Below are positions 36,250 to 46,443 of a DNA stretch of 64,000 bases, piece after piece. This DNA comes from Manduca sexta (lineage: Eukaryota > Arthropoda > Insecta > Lepidoptera > Sphingidae). The notes under the pieces were generated by a model, which ran no database searches, was not told the origin of the DNA, and was given only the letters and a program-made list of their open reading frames with translations. Numbering within the stretch: the first letter of the stretch is position 1; each line of letters opens with the position of its first letter. Location of the stretch: assembly GCF_014839805.1 (NCBI RefSeq), contig NC_051140.1, forward strand, positions 12,483,826 to 12,547,825. Direction: 5' to 3'. The position numbers were made by a program, and so were the translations under genes.

Positions 36250-36790
36250 TGGTTGTCTGTACTTCTCACATACTTATACATATAGCATAACACCTTTTCC
36301 CCGTGTCAGGGGTAGGCAGAGGCGTAACATTTCATCGCGATAGTCGTACTGTGTGTGAAAAATATCAGTTGTGTTTTGGGTTGGGTTTAATTGACTCTAC
36401 TTCTTACATACATACATATATGTATACAGCATCACACCTTTTCCCCTTTTTAGGGGTAGGCAGAGATGTAACACCACAGCGCAATAGTTATAGTATGATC
36501 GAAATATATCAGTTGTGTTTTTGCGTTAGGTTTGCTTGAATCTACTTTTTACATACATATATATAGCATCACACCTTTTACCCTTTTCAGGGGTAGGCAG
36601 AGGTGTAACAATTGAGCGCGATAGTCATACTGCGTGCGAAACACATTAGTTGTGTTTTTGTGTTGGGTTTAGTGGACTCTACTTCTTACATACATACATA
36701 CATATAGCATCACACCTTTTCCCCTTTTCAGTGGTACTCAGAGGTGTAACTCCTCAGCGCGATAGTCGTATCGTGAGCGAAACACAACTA
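36250..36790. repeat. Four-copy tandem repeat, period about 140 bases
   Basis: Each copy carries TACATACATA, an ACACCTTTTCCCC-type block, GGGGTAGGCAGAG and a GCGATAGTCGTAC-type block. Repeats begin near 36257, 36396, 36541 and 36678. Copies differ by point changes and small indels. Confidence 0.85.
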
Positions 36791-36834
36791 TGCCATTGAG
36801 ACGGTCTATTTTTTACTAACACAAAAAAGCAACA

Positions 36835-37455
36835 AATAAAAATAATTTTAACAAAAAATTAAACCGCCTTCAAAAACCACTCAAAACCAAAAAATAATTT
36901 CACATAACAAGTATATATTGGATACCAATTTTGGAGTCGGCGCCTAATTAAAATTGCTAGTTAAGGTAGATAAATACATTAACGAATATACGAAAACAAT
37001 GTGCTGCCAGCGTACAAAGTCAGCAAGTCAGATCGTCACCGGAGATAAACACATCGCCGCAGCACAGCAAATGGAAGCTATTAAGGAAATATTTAAATTT
37101 GTGAACTGTACACTACCCAAATTCTTCCCCTGTTACATATAGCCGGTCAAATGTGGGTGTATTACACTCGCTGCCTCGAAAAAAGAGGAAATAAAAAGAT
37201 GAAACACCATACATGTGCTTGGTATTACACCTTTCACTGTGTATGTTGTAGTACACGCAAACCTACTCCTTTTAATTGATTTGAAAGAAATTTAGCTCAT
37301 AGATGGATTATGCAACAAATATAGCTAACTAGCAATTTTAATTAGGCACCGACTCCAAAATTGGTATCCAATATATACTTGTTATGTGAAATAATTTTTT
37401 GGTTTTGAGTGGTTTTTGAAGGCGGTTTAATTTTTTGTCAAAATTATTTTTATTA
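36835..37455. repeat. 129-base inverted repeat pair (foldback)
   Basis: 36835-36963 and 37327-37455 are near-perfect inverse copies; for example CCAATTTTGGAGTCGG on the left pairs with CCGACTCCAAAATTGG on the right. The spacer is about 363 bases. Confidence 0.9.
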
Positions 37456-37611
37456 ATAACCTCACATTGATGTGGACGAGCTAAGCTTATTATTGTGTTA
37501 TGTTATTATGAGTACAATGATTGTTATATGACTAATTTGATTTCTTAATTTAGTGCTTATTTAAACTTATTTACTGCTTACTTTTCAAACATTTTTTTTA
37601 TTTTTTAACTA

Positions 37612-37890
37612 GTTGACCCGACAGACGTTGCCCTGTCTTAACTATGTATGCACGCGCAAATTCTGTCGATCGCTGACAGTAATTTCAAACTACTGACAGT
37701 TATGTAAAATTAATATTGTTGTTAAGTTTTCTTAAATTTTCTAATTTTCCGCACAATTTTTTGAATTTTTTTTTTATAAGAAATTTCTCCTGACCATAAC
37801 AAACACAACAAAAAAATAGTGAAATCGGTCCAGCCGTTCACGCGTATAGGCGTGACCAAGGGAAATAGGGATATATATATGTATATATAT
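37612..37890 (-). mobile_element. Helitron-like non-autonomous element, minus orientation
   Basis: On the minus strand it starts near ATATATATCCCTATTTCCCT and ends CAACGTCTGTCGGGTCAACT before AGT. It matches in inverse orientation the outer parts of the element at 42412-43026. Confidence 0.65.
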
Positions 37891-38369
37891 TTTTTTTTAA
37901 ATCATTCGAGTGTTTGTTTATATTTACTAATAAATTTATATATACATTATGTTTTTTATTAAACATTTAGAATTGTCGAGAAAATTCTAGAAATCCTGGA
38001 CGAAATATTGCCGTGTTTTAAAAAAAGCTCAGAAATCAGAAAGTCTATCATTATACAAGTAAACAATTGTTTATTTATTACTTTTATACTATAAATGTTA
38101 ATTCCATAAATCTAGATAAATAAAAATATAATATTATAACGCATGAATTATTAATGTTTCGTTAATTATATAAAAACTAATGTGTTTTATTATATTGTGT
38201 CTAAAAAAAAACACCACAAATAGCATAATTTGAAATTGTGGCAGTCGTGTTTAAAAAAAGAAGAATTTCATAGGGTAGCAGATTTTTATATTCGCATTCG
38301 CATTCGTGAATGTTCAAAAATTACATTCGTTACATCACTAACAGAAATATGTCAGGATTTACGAATAAA

Positions 38370-38681
38370 GCGACGATAGCCTAGTTAGGTGTGGAACGGA
38401 CTGCCGACGCGAATGTCCGCAGGTTCAAATCCCAAGGGCACACACCTCTGACTTTTCTAAAAAATCTTTGTGAATTTATCGTTCGCTTTAACGGTGAAGG
38501 AAAACATCGTGAGGAAACCTGCACATCTGAGAAGTTCTCTATAGGAATTTCGAAGGTGTGTGAAGTCTACCAATCCGCACTAGGCCAGCGTGGTCGACTA
38601 AGGCCTAATCCCTCTCAGTAGTAGAGGAGGCCCGTGCTCAGCAGTGGGCAAGTATATAATACAGGGCTGATATTATTATAT
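38370..38681 (+). mobile_element. SINE family 1, full-length copy
   Basis: The tRNA-like head has GATAGCCTAGTTAGG (A box) and CCGCAGGTTCAAATCCCAAG (B box). The body has CTTTAACGGTGAAGGAAAAC and TCGTGAGGAAACCTGCACAT. The tail has AGTAGAGGAGGCCCGTGCTC and a short ATT-rich end. Confidence 0.9.
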
Positions 38682-39124
38682 TTATTATTTTAATTCAAGG
38701 CGGTATCATCAGCCAAACGGCGTGCTAACTGTATTTTAGAGCCTATCTGCTTAAAATTTGTAATACATATAGAAAAAAAATCTCTTACTCGTACAATATG
38801 TTTTTACTTTAAACTAATGCTGCAACATTGTTAAGTCTGCAGGATATTGAACTCCTTAGTAACTTACGGAATATATAGGATGTTTGGGATTATAAGAATG
38901 GTCTTAATGAATACGTGTTAGAAGAGATAATCGAGGCACATAGTGGGAAAAAGGTCATATAAAAAGATTAAAATACAAAGTTTAATATTCTAGCGTTCAA
39001 TTGCGCTTTATGTAAGTTATTAGCACCTAGTAATATTACGACCCAACACTTCACCGCGTCGGAGGATCGCCTAAGAAGTATTTCCAGTCCTCCCGGTCCA
39101 GAGTTCAATTCGACAGGAGTAGCA

Positions 39125-39440
39125 CGTTAGCTTGGTTGGCAATGGAACGGACTGCAAATAACAAGTCTTCGCAGGGTCAAAGACAAACGTCAGACAGGGT
39201 CATACACACATGACTTCGAGAAGTGTATTGTTTATGCTTATCAAATATCGTTCGCCTCAAAAAAAAAACACCGTTAAGTCTACATACCTAAAAAGTCTCA
39301 ATAAGTATTTCGAAGGTATATCATGTGTGCCAACCCGCAACAAGCCATCATGGAAGACTACTGACTAAAAACCCTTTTCGTTGTAGAGACGACCCATGGT
39401 AGACAGTACATACATAAATACTGTGCTGGTATATAGATTG
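39125..39440 (+). repeat. Degenerate SINE-like block (copy in G-H spacer)
   Basis: Same block order as the other spacers, with AGCTTGGTTGGCAATGGAAC and CAACAAGCCATCATGGAAGA. Confidence 0.7.
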
Positions 39441-39887
39441 TTTTATTACATGTCTGTTTGGTTGTTCCAGTGTGCGTTGGAGTATTTTTCCGAAACCACT
39501 CGTTGGATTAAAAATCTAATTAAAGAAAATATTAAGATTTGGTATTGGTAACATAAACCTCGGCTAATTTAAGGGAGATGGCCACAGGGGGAGACTGGCC
39601 ACACGCGTTGCGCGTGTTAAGTGTTACGGAACATTGTATCAGAAGGGTTATAAGATAGGCTAAGATAGAGTCCTCATACATGATGTAGATGAAACTAATA
39701 TATTAATAAACCAAACTCTTGTAGTGGTTCTGACGGGAGTTGCAAAAAATATACTTATGTTTAAAGTCGACTTTATTTTCAAGATATTAAAAAATAACAA
39801 AACATATTAACATACTTAAGTAAGGCAGTTAATCTGGCTAGCAGTTAAAACAGTCGATGGTATCAATGTGGTGCAGTGTGGAGGAGT

Positions 39888-41045
39888 TTATCTCCTGGAG
39901 GGCACCTTGGGGATGGAGTCTCCCTCCGCGTGGTAGCCGGTCTCATCGGCGTAGTATTTGATGACCTGCGGGTTGCCGTCGGGGTCGGTGTACGAATATT
40001 GTCCGCGGACTACAACCACACTGTGAGGTTTGTTTTCTTCGTCCAAAGCTTCTTTTACCTCTCCAGTTTCATCACGTGATACGCCGTCCTCTGTTTCGAA
40101 CCTGGGAATATAAGTGAAGATCTTAGAAACTATAACATTTTAGAACTGGTGTCGTTTAAAACTTTTATCTAGGGTTATAAAACTTTAATAGAACAATGTG
40201 TTGGATTTCAGTATAGAAATCACAATTGAGCTCTCGTCTTGTTATTTATTGTGAACCAATGACTTGTATTTATATAAGAGATTGTAATAAAATAGACAAC
40301 TTACCCGAAGACATAGCTACCCTCAGGTTGTTGATCGAATTCCGAGCGAAGAATCTTCGGGGGCTCTGGTTCGTTGGCGGCAACAACTGCTGCAAGTGCC
40401 AAAGCGACGAGGATAATCTGTACAAAAACAATACGTCGCTAAATTAAATTATAATATAATTAAAATCATAAATAATATAAGTATAGTTACAAAAATAGCA
40501 TGATAAATATTTGTATTCATGTATCGTTCTAACTCCAACAGACATCCTGAATTCCTAAGTCGTGATACGCTGGTGTGCGCTGGCACTACTAAGGCCTTAC
40601 GTCTGATATCGTAACTTTCTTCCCAAGCTACTGTTAAACCGGTTTCCTAACAAATTTTGTACCTTAACCTCTAATTGCACGTATACGCAGATAATTCACG
40701 TCTTTATAAAATAACGTGTTTCGCAACTCATATCAGGCGCCAAATGGCATCAAGACTACGTCCACACTGTGTATCCTCTCTGAGAACTGTATGTTAAATC
40801 ACTCGATGCAATCGAAAAGGAACGTTCAAATCTTGTCATTAAGATTCACCGATCAAGAAATCCTGTGCGCGTTCACAAGAAAAAATTTCAATTGAAAAAC
40901 TTCACAGAATTCACTTAATATCCTAAGTAAAGACACCTTGATGCGGTATATCCTCCACATTACGCAGAATCGTAGTCCTGAATAAGACGCTAAGATATTT
41001 TACAACTAATGTACTTTAACAACTTAGCACACGTACCAATTTCAT
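39888..41045 (-). CDS. RR-1 cuticular protein, array copy 6 (gene H)
   Basis: Secreted chitin-binding cuticle protein of 111 residues. Exons, complement: 41037-41045, 40305-40417 and 39888-40101, with introns of 619 and 203 bases. Signal peptide [17 protein letters not shown], then [20 protein letters not shown]; Gln-Gln and Phe set it apart from D to G. The RR-1 region opens [20 protein letters not shown] with Val in place of Ile, the core is [20 protein letters not shown], and the end is KVPSRR. The first 169 bases around promoter, leader and exon 1 (40977-41145) are identical to gene C at the far end of the array. The TATA box is at 41117-41125. It is the most upstream copy and the copy is intact. 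Confidence 0.95.
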
Positions 41046-41116
41046 TTTGGTGTAGTTTGGTTAATGTCGGTTTGCACTTGATGAGCAACTGATGCCTGAG
41101 CACTCATGGCCGGATC

Positions 41117-41125
41117 TTTTATATA
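41117..41125 (-). promoter_or_regulatory. TATA box of gene H
   Basis: TATATAAAA on the minus strand, 72 bases upstream of the ATG, with TCAGT about 30 bases downstream, exactly as in gene C. Confidence 0.8.
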
Positions 41126-41838
41126 ATTCTCCTGACCTAGCGGCCACTAGAGATTCATATTTTGTTGTACTATTTGCCCATGACTAAGTTATTACTATTG
41201 ACAAAGTCTCTTTTTACATAACAACGAACAAGAAAGAAGCCAGTTTTTGTTTTATTAATAAAGATAATATTCCTAAAACTATTAATTATATTGAATTAAT
41301 TATAAGTGTTCTTCGATAATACAACAACACCCACAATTCGCCAACAGTTCTGAATGTCATTATGTTAAAAGATGAAATCCTCACGCCATATTGTACAAAT
41401 ATTATTGAGTATATTTTGAAACTGGTAATTATATATACACGGCATATTACTTGACCTGGAATCAAAGCTAGGAACTCGCAAGTCGCAGTTCACGCCCATC
41501 AGATATAAAGAAATAGTCATGGATAACTTCTATAATTATAACTATGTAAACTATAAAATTATGAAAATGATTTACCTAAAAAAAATCCAAAATAAAATCG
41601 CCTGATTTGTTCTCTTATGCCAGTAGTGACACAATTAAGGGTCTAAGTCAATTCTCCAGGTTTACGCTGAAGTAGAATCAATTCCGGATAACAAACGGCA
41701 AACAACGTAAATAAAAGAAAAAAGAAGATACAAATAATATACAATCAACTTCAATTTACTCGTATAATATGTCGCTTTATAATTGTCGTAATCAAGACGT
41801 AAAGGGTTTCTGTAAGACAATTGTAGTATCCTAGGAAG

Positions 41839-41887
41839 GCCGCTAATTTAAGTAGATAAAACTTCCTATCTTCTTAAATTAGCGGCT
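41839..41887. repeat. Imperfect hairpin with 19-base arms
   Basis: GCCGCTAATTTAAGTAGAT and ATCTTCTTAAATTAGCGGC pair with one mismatch around a 10-base loop. The stem is shorter than a typical microRNA precursor. It may be the ends of a very small MITE. Confidence 0.6.
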
Positions 41888-42004
41888 TAACCACTATCGG
41901 AATCAATAAGTTTCAATAAAATTATTATTCTGCGTGAACACCCGCCGCGCTGGTATTTACCAAAAAAAAATAATCACGTATGTACCGAGTGCACCAATAT
42001 TTAC

Positions 42005-42150
42005 TTAATGATTCTCCCGACCTATCGAGTGTCCTACGATTTTATATAAAGGTCACATACTTTATTGTACTTTTTTCCCATTAGAATTAATATTACGTGC
42101 TATAAGTATCAAACAGATTATTTTTACATAATAAAATCAATAAATACCCA
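42005..42150 (-). pseudogene. Relic of an array-gene promoter region
   Basis: Aligns by eye, with many differences, to the sequence upstream of gene H (41130-41225). ATTCTCCCGACCTATCGAG compares with ATTCTCCTGACCTAGCGGCC. TTATTGTACTTTTTTCCCAT compares with TTGTTGTACTATTTGCCCAT. Both continue into TTTTTACATAA. Just left of it, CACGTATGTACC may be a decayed exon 1 donor. No exon 2 or exon 3 remains nearby. I infer a dead, truncated array copy. Confidence 0.4.
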
Positions 42151-42411
42151 CAATATCACAAAATATAATTTATAGACCACAATATATTATATGAGCATCA
42201 TGTAAGCAATACCATTTATTTCGTTAAATTAGATTAATGTAACGAATCACATCAAAACATTATAGTTAAGAGAAGACTATATTCCATTTCAGTAATGGCC
42301 CTGGTCGGCTGGCTCTGAAATATACCTAAAGCATACTTACGAGTTAAATTCTGAATGAATATTAAGATTCATTGTAATCAGTTTAGTACCTGAAATCGTA
42401 TTTATCTATAT

Positions 42412-43026
42412 ATATAAAAATGAATCCCTATTTCCCTTGCTCACGCCATCACGCGTGAACGGCTGGACCGAATTCATAAATATGTTTTTATTGTGTTTGT
42501 TATTGTCCGGAGAATAAAAATCAAAAAATTGCGCGGAAAATTAGAAAACTTAAGGCGATACCTCAAGGTCCATTTTCATACATTTTGTTTCGGCTTTAAT
42601 CTGGGTAACTAAACAAGTATTGGCAAGTAAAGAATTTAAATTCACGTCTAGTTAGTGATTAGTTCTCGCAGTTGAAGAAAAACGTAAAAATAATTAATAA
42701 TCATGGATATTTCTGCCTTTAAAATTTCGTCATATTAAATTTTAAAGGCCGAAATATCCATGATTATTAATTATTTTTACGTTTTTCTTCAACTGCGAGA
42801 ACTAATCACTAACTAGACGTGAATTTAAATTCTTTACTTGCCAATACTTGTTTAGTTACCCAGATTAAAGGTGAAACAAAATGTATGAAAATGGACCTTG
42901 AGGTATCGCCTTAACGAAAATATTAATTTTATATAACTGTCAATTGTTTATAATAACTGTCAGCGATTAACAGAATGCGCGCTGCAAATTCATAGTTAAG
43001 ACGGGACAACGTCTGTCGAGTCAGCT
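42412..43026 (+). mobile_element. Helitron-like non-autonomous element carrying a nested MITE
   Basis: Starts TCTATATATATAAAAATGAA after an A, and ends in GACGGGACAACGTCTGTCGA then GTCAGCTAG before a T. This gives the TC start, a short GACG/CGTC hairpin and the CTAG end that mark Helitrons. Removing the nested MITE (42554-42910) leaves an element of about 255 bases matching the copy at 37612-37890. Confidence 0.75.
42554..42910. mobile_element. TTAA-flanked palindromic foldback MITE, full-length
   Basis: 357 bases. The two arms of about 165-170 bases are nearly exact inverse complements around an AT-rich centre near 42725. Ends are GGCGATACCTCAAGGTCC. TTAA occurs on both sides (42550-42553 and 42911-42914). 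It has no coding capacity. The target-site duplication suggests mobilisation by a piggyBac-type transposase encoded elsewhere. Confidence 0.9.
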
Positions 43027-43033
43027 AGTATAT

Positions 43034-43056
43034 ATGTGTGTGTGTGTGTGTGTGTA
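43034..43056. repeat. (TG)n microsatellite
   Basis: About eleven TG units directly after the Helitron-like 3' end. Confidence 0.9.
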
Positions 43057-43111
43057 CCTATACAACATTGCTTGATGAATTTTAAATTATATGTAGATAA
43101 ATAATATAACG

Positions 43112-43412
43112 TAATCAGCTCTGTATTATATATTGTTCCACTGCTGGACACGGGCCTGCTCTACTACTCTTACGCCTCAGTCCACCACGCTTGCCTAGTG
43201 CGGGTCGGCAGATATCACATACCTTCGAAATTATTAAGGAGAACTTCTCAAGGTTTCCTCACGGTGTTACTTTCACCGTTAAACCAAGCGATAGTTTACA
43301 AAGAATACTGACATAACTTTAAAAAAGTCAGAGGTGTGTGACCATGGATTTTAAACCTGCGTACGGATTTTAGACGTGTGTCCATACGTCTCGGCAGTCC
43401 GTTCTACGCACT
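43112..43412 (-). mobile_element. SINE family 1, nearly full-length, minus strand
   Basis: Inverse of the 38370 family: CACGGGCCTGCTCTACTACT at the left is the 3' end, and GCAGTCCGTTCTACGCACTA at the right is part of the head. Confidence 0.85.
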
Positions 43413-44247
43413 AACGTATAGCTGCTTTTTATATACATGATATGTTACGTTAATTGATATTATACTTAAAGGTGCAAATTTTACTAGCTTATAATTATTT
43501 ACAATTAATGAGACCTAACGGCTTCAAATTGAATTTAGCTGTTCTCTTTATCCTACCAGCAATACAAATAGTTTCTGTGTCATAATATGTGCCTAATGAT
43601 GTATTTTTATACTTCAATCTATATTTTTGTGTGAGTTGGAAATGGGCTATGTTTTTCAAAAGTAAGTTGATAAGTGTTAAAAATGATACCTATCGTGCCT
43701 CAATAACTCGAGAATTATTAACATTCATTCATTCATGTAAGTTAAATGCCCCGCACAGACGCTGTATGAGAGAATGCAATATTTTTACGGCAGCGATGTA
43801 TTGTCTGCGCAACCCCTTTTAGTTTTCATAGGATTGGATGTGGAAAGTAATTCAAAATAGTTCCTAAACAGTACATACTACATACTGTCCCAAGCCATCG
43901 CTATAGTTTTTGCTTTCTAACTTTTTATTCCATTTATGTAAACAGTGGAGCTTTAATACCGAAAATAGTTATTTACACGGACGAAGCCGCAAGTTATATT
44001 TAGTCCAAACCTAAATCATTTAAAAATAACTTTAAAGCATAATAAACATTTATAATTACTGTAATTATGCTGGGGCCAAACTAAGTTTAATGTTAACGCC
44101 CATCATTGCAATAAAATACAATACTTAATGCGTTATTTCAAAACAGGTTGAAATACCAAAACAAAAATTATATTAATTATGGAGCATATTTTGTAAATCA
44201 CTGGATACGTAAAAATCAGTCACATAATAGACGGAATGTCTATTATA

Positions 44248-44533
44248 GTGGTGACCAACCGGTCGATCGCGATCGACTGGTCGATCGCGACAACAAGTCT
44301 AGTCGATCATGGCAAGGCAAAAATATAAATACGTAGAACAGACCGCGCAACATACCTAATCACTAACTGCTGCACGCATCGTTTTGTATCATTTTTTAAT
44401 CAAAATAATAATAAATTGTGTACTAAACTATGTTGTTTCATTTAAGATTTCAAGATGTATGTAGCTTGGTAGATCGCACAGAGTTATCATCAGTGAAAAC
44501 TAGATCTTGGGTCTTACCAAGTGGGCACCCCTG
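44248..44533. mobile_element. hAT-like MITE with GTCTATTATA flanking duplication
   Basis: 286 bases between identical GTCTATTATA copies (44238-44247 and 44534-44543). The ends are imperfect inverted repeats: AGTGGTGACCA at the left, AGGGGTGCCCA when the right end is reversed. The left side has a GTCGATCGCGATCGACTGG palindromic run. Termini and an 8-10-base duplication fit the hAT superfamily. Confidence 0.75.
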
Positions 44534-44829
44534 GTCTATTATATCTATGGCTGATTATGTATATTAACTTAAATTTTATTACTGCATAGTCTGCATTTTT
44601 ATTTTAAGTAATCTAATTATCTTAAAGTAATTATTAATGTTATTAAGTGATACAGATCTATATTATATTATTTGATCTATACTATATTATACCGTCAGCA
44701 TATTGTAATACATTTTTATCTTATGAATATTTACGTATTATTTGGTCATAAGAATTTTGTTTTATAAATACTAATTTAATAAACAAAAGTAGAATAGAAA
44801 TCAATAAATCGACCACAAGAAATCAAAAT

Positions 44830-45285
44830 ATATATATAACTCAAAGGTGACTGACTGACTGACATAGTGATCTTGATAGATCGATCAAGCCCGATCCGTT
44901 CAGTAGTTTGGGCTGTGCGTTGATACGCACAGCCCAAAGTACTGGACGGATCGGGCTGAAATTTCGCATGCAGGTAGATGTTATGACGTAGGCATCCGCT
45001 AAGAAAAGATTTTGATTAATTCTACCCCCAAGGGGATAAAATAGGGGATGAAAGTTTGTATAAATCTTCTTAGATTTTCGACTGATTGAACTGAAATTAA
45101 AGATTGGAGCTACAATGATGAAGACGTTCGCTTAAATAGGATTTTGATAAATTCAACCTCCATGGGGATAAAATTAGTTTGAACCTATCAATACCGGAAA
45201 AATATGTAGCAAGACTTTTATCATACAGTGGACTTTTATCCCGAAAAACTCCTTCACGCGGGCAAAGCCGCGAGCAAAAGCTAGT
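44830..45285 (+). mobile_element. Helitron-like element with an internal foldback
   Basis: Begins near TATATATATAACTCAAAGGT followed by GACTGACTGACTGAC, and ends in CACGCGGGCAAAGCCGCG then AGCAAAAGCTAG before T. The terminal hairpin (CGCGG/CCGCG) and CTAG are typical. An unusual inverted duplication lies at 44889-44957. Confidence 0.75.
44889..44957. repeat. Hairpin with about 33-base arms inside the Helitron-like element
   Basis: AGCCCGATCCGTTCAGTAGT continuing TTGGGCTGTGCGT, a TGAT loop, then the inverse with two mismatches, ending GGATCGGGCT. Confidence 0.9.
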
Positions 45286-46398
45286 TATAATATTAGAGGC
45301 AAAAAAAATAAACATGGCTGCATCAAAAAATGAAAGTCTGCGGATGCATGTACGGGCTTGAGGGGCATTATACCACTATCTAACAGAATACCTATTTTAA
45401 GTGACTTACTGTGGCGTTACGTATAGTGAGTGACATTTCCGGAAGCCCACACAGCGTAATTAAGTGAGCTTGACAGCATTCCATAGAACAAATGAACGCT
45501 ACACTTCAGACGTTACTCATTTAATTTCCTCAAAATAAATTCGACAAATATAATAAGCAAACCGTTTGCTAGAATAGGAGAACCACGTTGACAGTTGCTT
45601 TTATATATAAAAACTCTTTAACGGGCAATGTGACATTAAAGATAATAGATTTGAGAAAACTGTTATATTAAGTTCCTGAATACTTTTTACGATAATACCA
45701 TAGACCCGCCTAGTTAAAATATAATATTATCGCAATTGAAAAGCGAAAAACAAGATCTCTAAGAAACAGAACAAAATGCCCAAACCTGTCCCACTCTTAT
45801 AAAGGGAGCATTTGCCTTGTTTACTTATTCATAATTTAAGAAATATTTGTATAAATTACTCCAATTAATTTTGAGGTAGTAATAATCTTATTCGGGGTTA
45901 ATTTTTTCAATTAAATAAGACGATTTTTTTTTTATTTTCTAACCATTTTGTACATTAAGTTGTAGACAAGAGTATCCCCGTCAAAGTTCTTATTTATAAT
46001 AATTCGTGATATATTTAAAAAAATACTAAATAAAATTCCTTCGCGGGTTTTTTTTCCAATAAAAGTAAACTATATTTGATTTAATTTTCGCTATTTTGAT
46101 TGTTGTTATAAATAATATTTGTCAGAAGTCTTGCATAGGGATAAGGGTATGTAATCGATATTGTTAAAAATAGATATTCAATGATTACCACAAAATAGCG
46201 ATAATAGCGAAAATTTGTTTTTAGGATTACGTACATTTATTTTAGAAACCGAACTGAATCACTTTGTTGTCCGTATGTTCGTGTATCTGCCTGCCAAGAC
46301 CTTTCTCTGAAACGCGGAGAGGTATCAAGTTGAAATTTATATTAAATACCTGTGTCAACGGTCCCTTTCAGTTGTGAGATGTATGAATGAAGGTGCCC

Positions 46399-46443
46399 AG
46401 TTTTTTGGTCCAGCGGATCCGTATCCGCTGGACCAAAAAACTG
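46399..46443. repeat. Near-perfect hairpin with 21-base arms
   Basis: CAGTTTTTTGGTCCAGCGGA is followed after a few bases by its exact inverse TCCGCTGGACCAAAAAACTG. It may be the joined ends of a collapsed transposable element. Confidence 0.9.

Larger units (their letters stand above)
35959..37455. mobile_element. Composite repeat element beginning AACCGACTTCAAAAAAAAGG
   Basis: Starts with the AACCGACTTC-type sequence. A related end lies inverted near 50970-51005 in intron 2 of gene J. It then carries a four-copy tandem repeat (36250-36790) and two 129-base inverted arms (36835-36963 and 37327-37455) around a 360-base core. The core has a 62-residue frame with no recognisable domain. Sequence colinear with the other spacers resumes right after 37455 (compare 31100 and 37460). 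The whole 1.5 kb is therefore probably one insertion. Confidence 0.65.
35300..39770. other. Spacer between array genes G and H
   Basis: The longest array spacer. It holds SINE family 2 (35504-35700), a composite foldback element with internal 140-base tandem repeats (35959-37455), a Helitron-like piece (37612-37890), SINE family 1 (38370-38681) and the degenerate SINE-like block (39125-39440). Without these insertions it matches the other spacers. No gene is supported. Confidence 0.65.

Noticed and set aside
36250..36790. Regular repeats resembling a CRISPR array
   Set aside because: The period is about 140 bases, whole units are repeated rather than short repeats with unique spacers, and the genome is eukaryotic.
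38391..38621. 76-residue frame, similar to the 82-residue frame at 55906-56154
   Set aside because: The two are similar only because both read through SINE family 1. A shared frame here is not evidence of a protein.
41839..41887. Hairpin as a microRNA precursor
   Set aside because: The stem is only about 19 base pairs with a 10-base loop, too short for a normal precursor, so it is listed only as a repeat.
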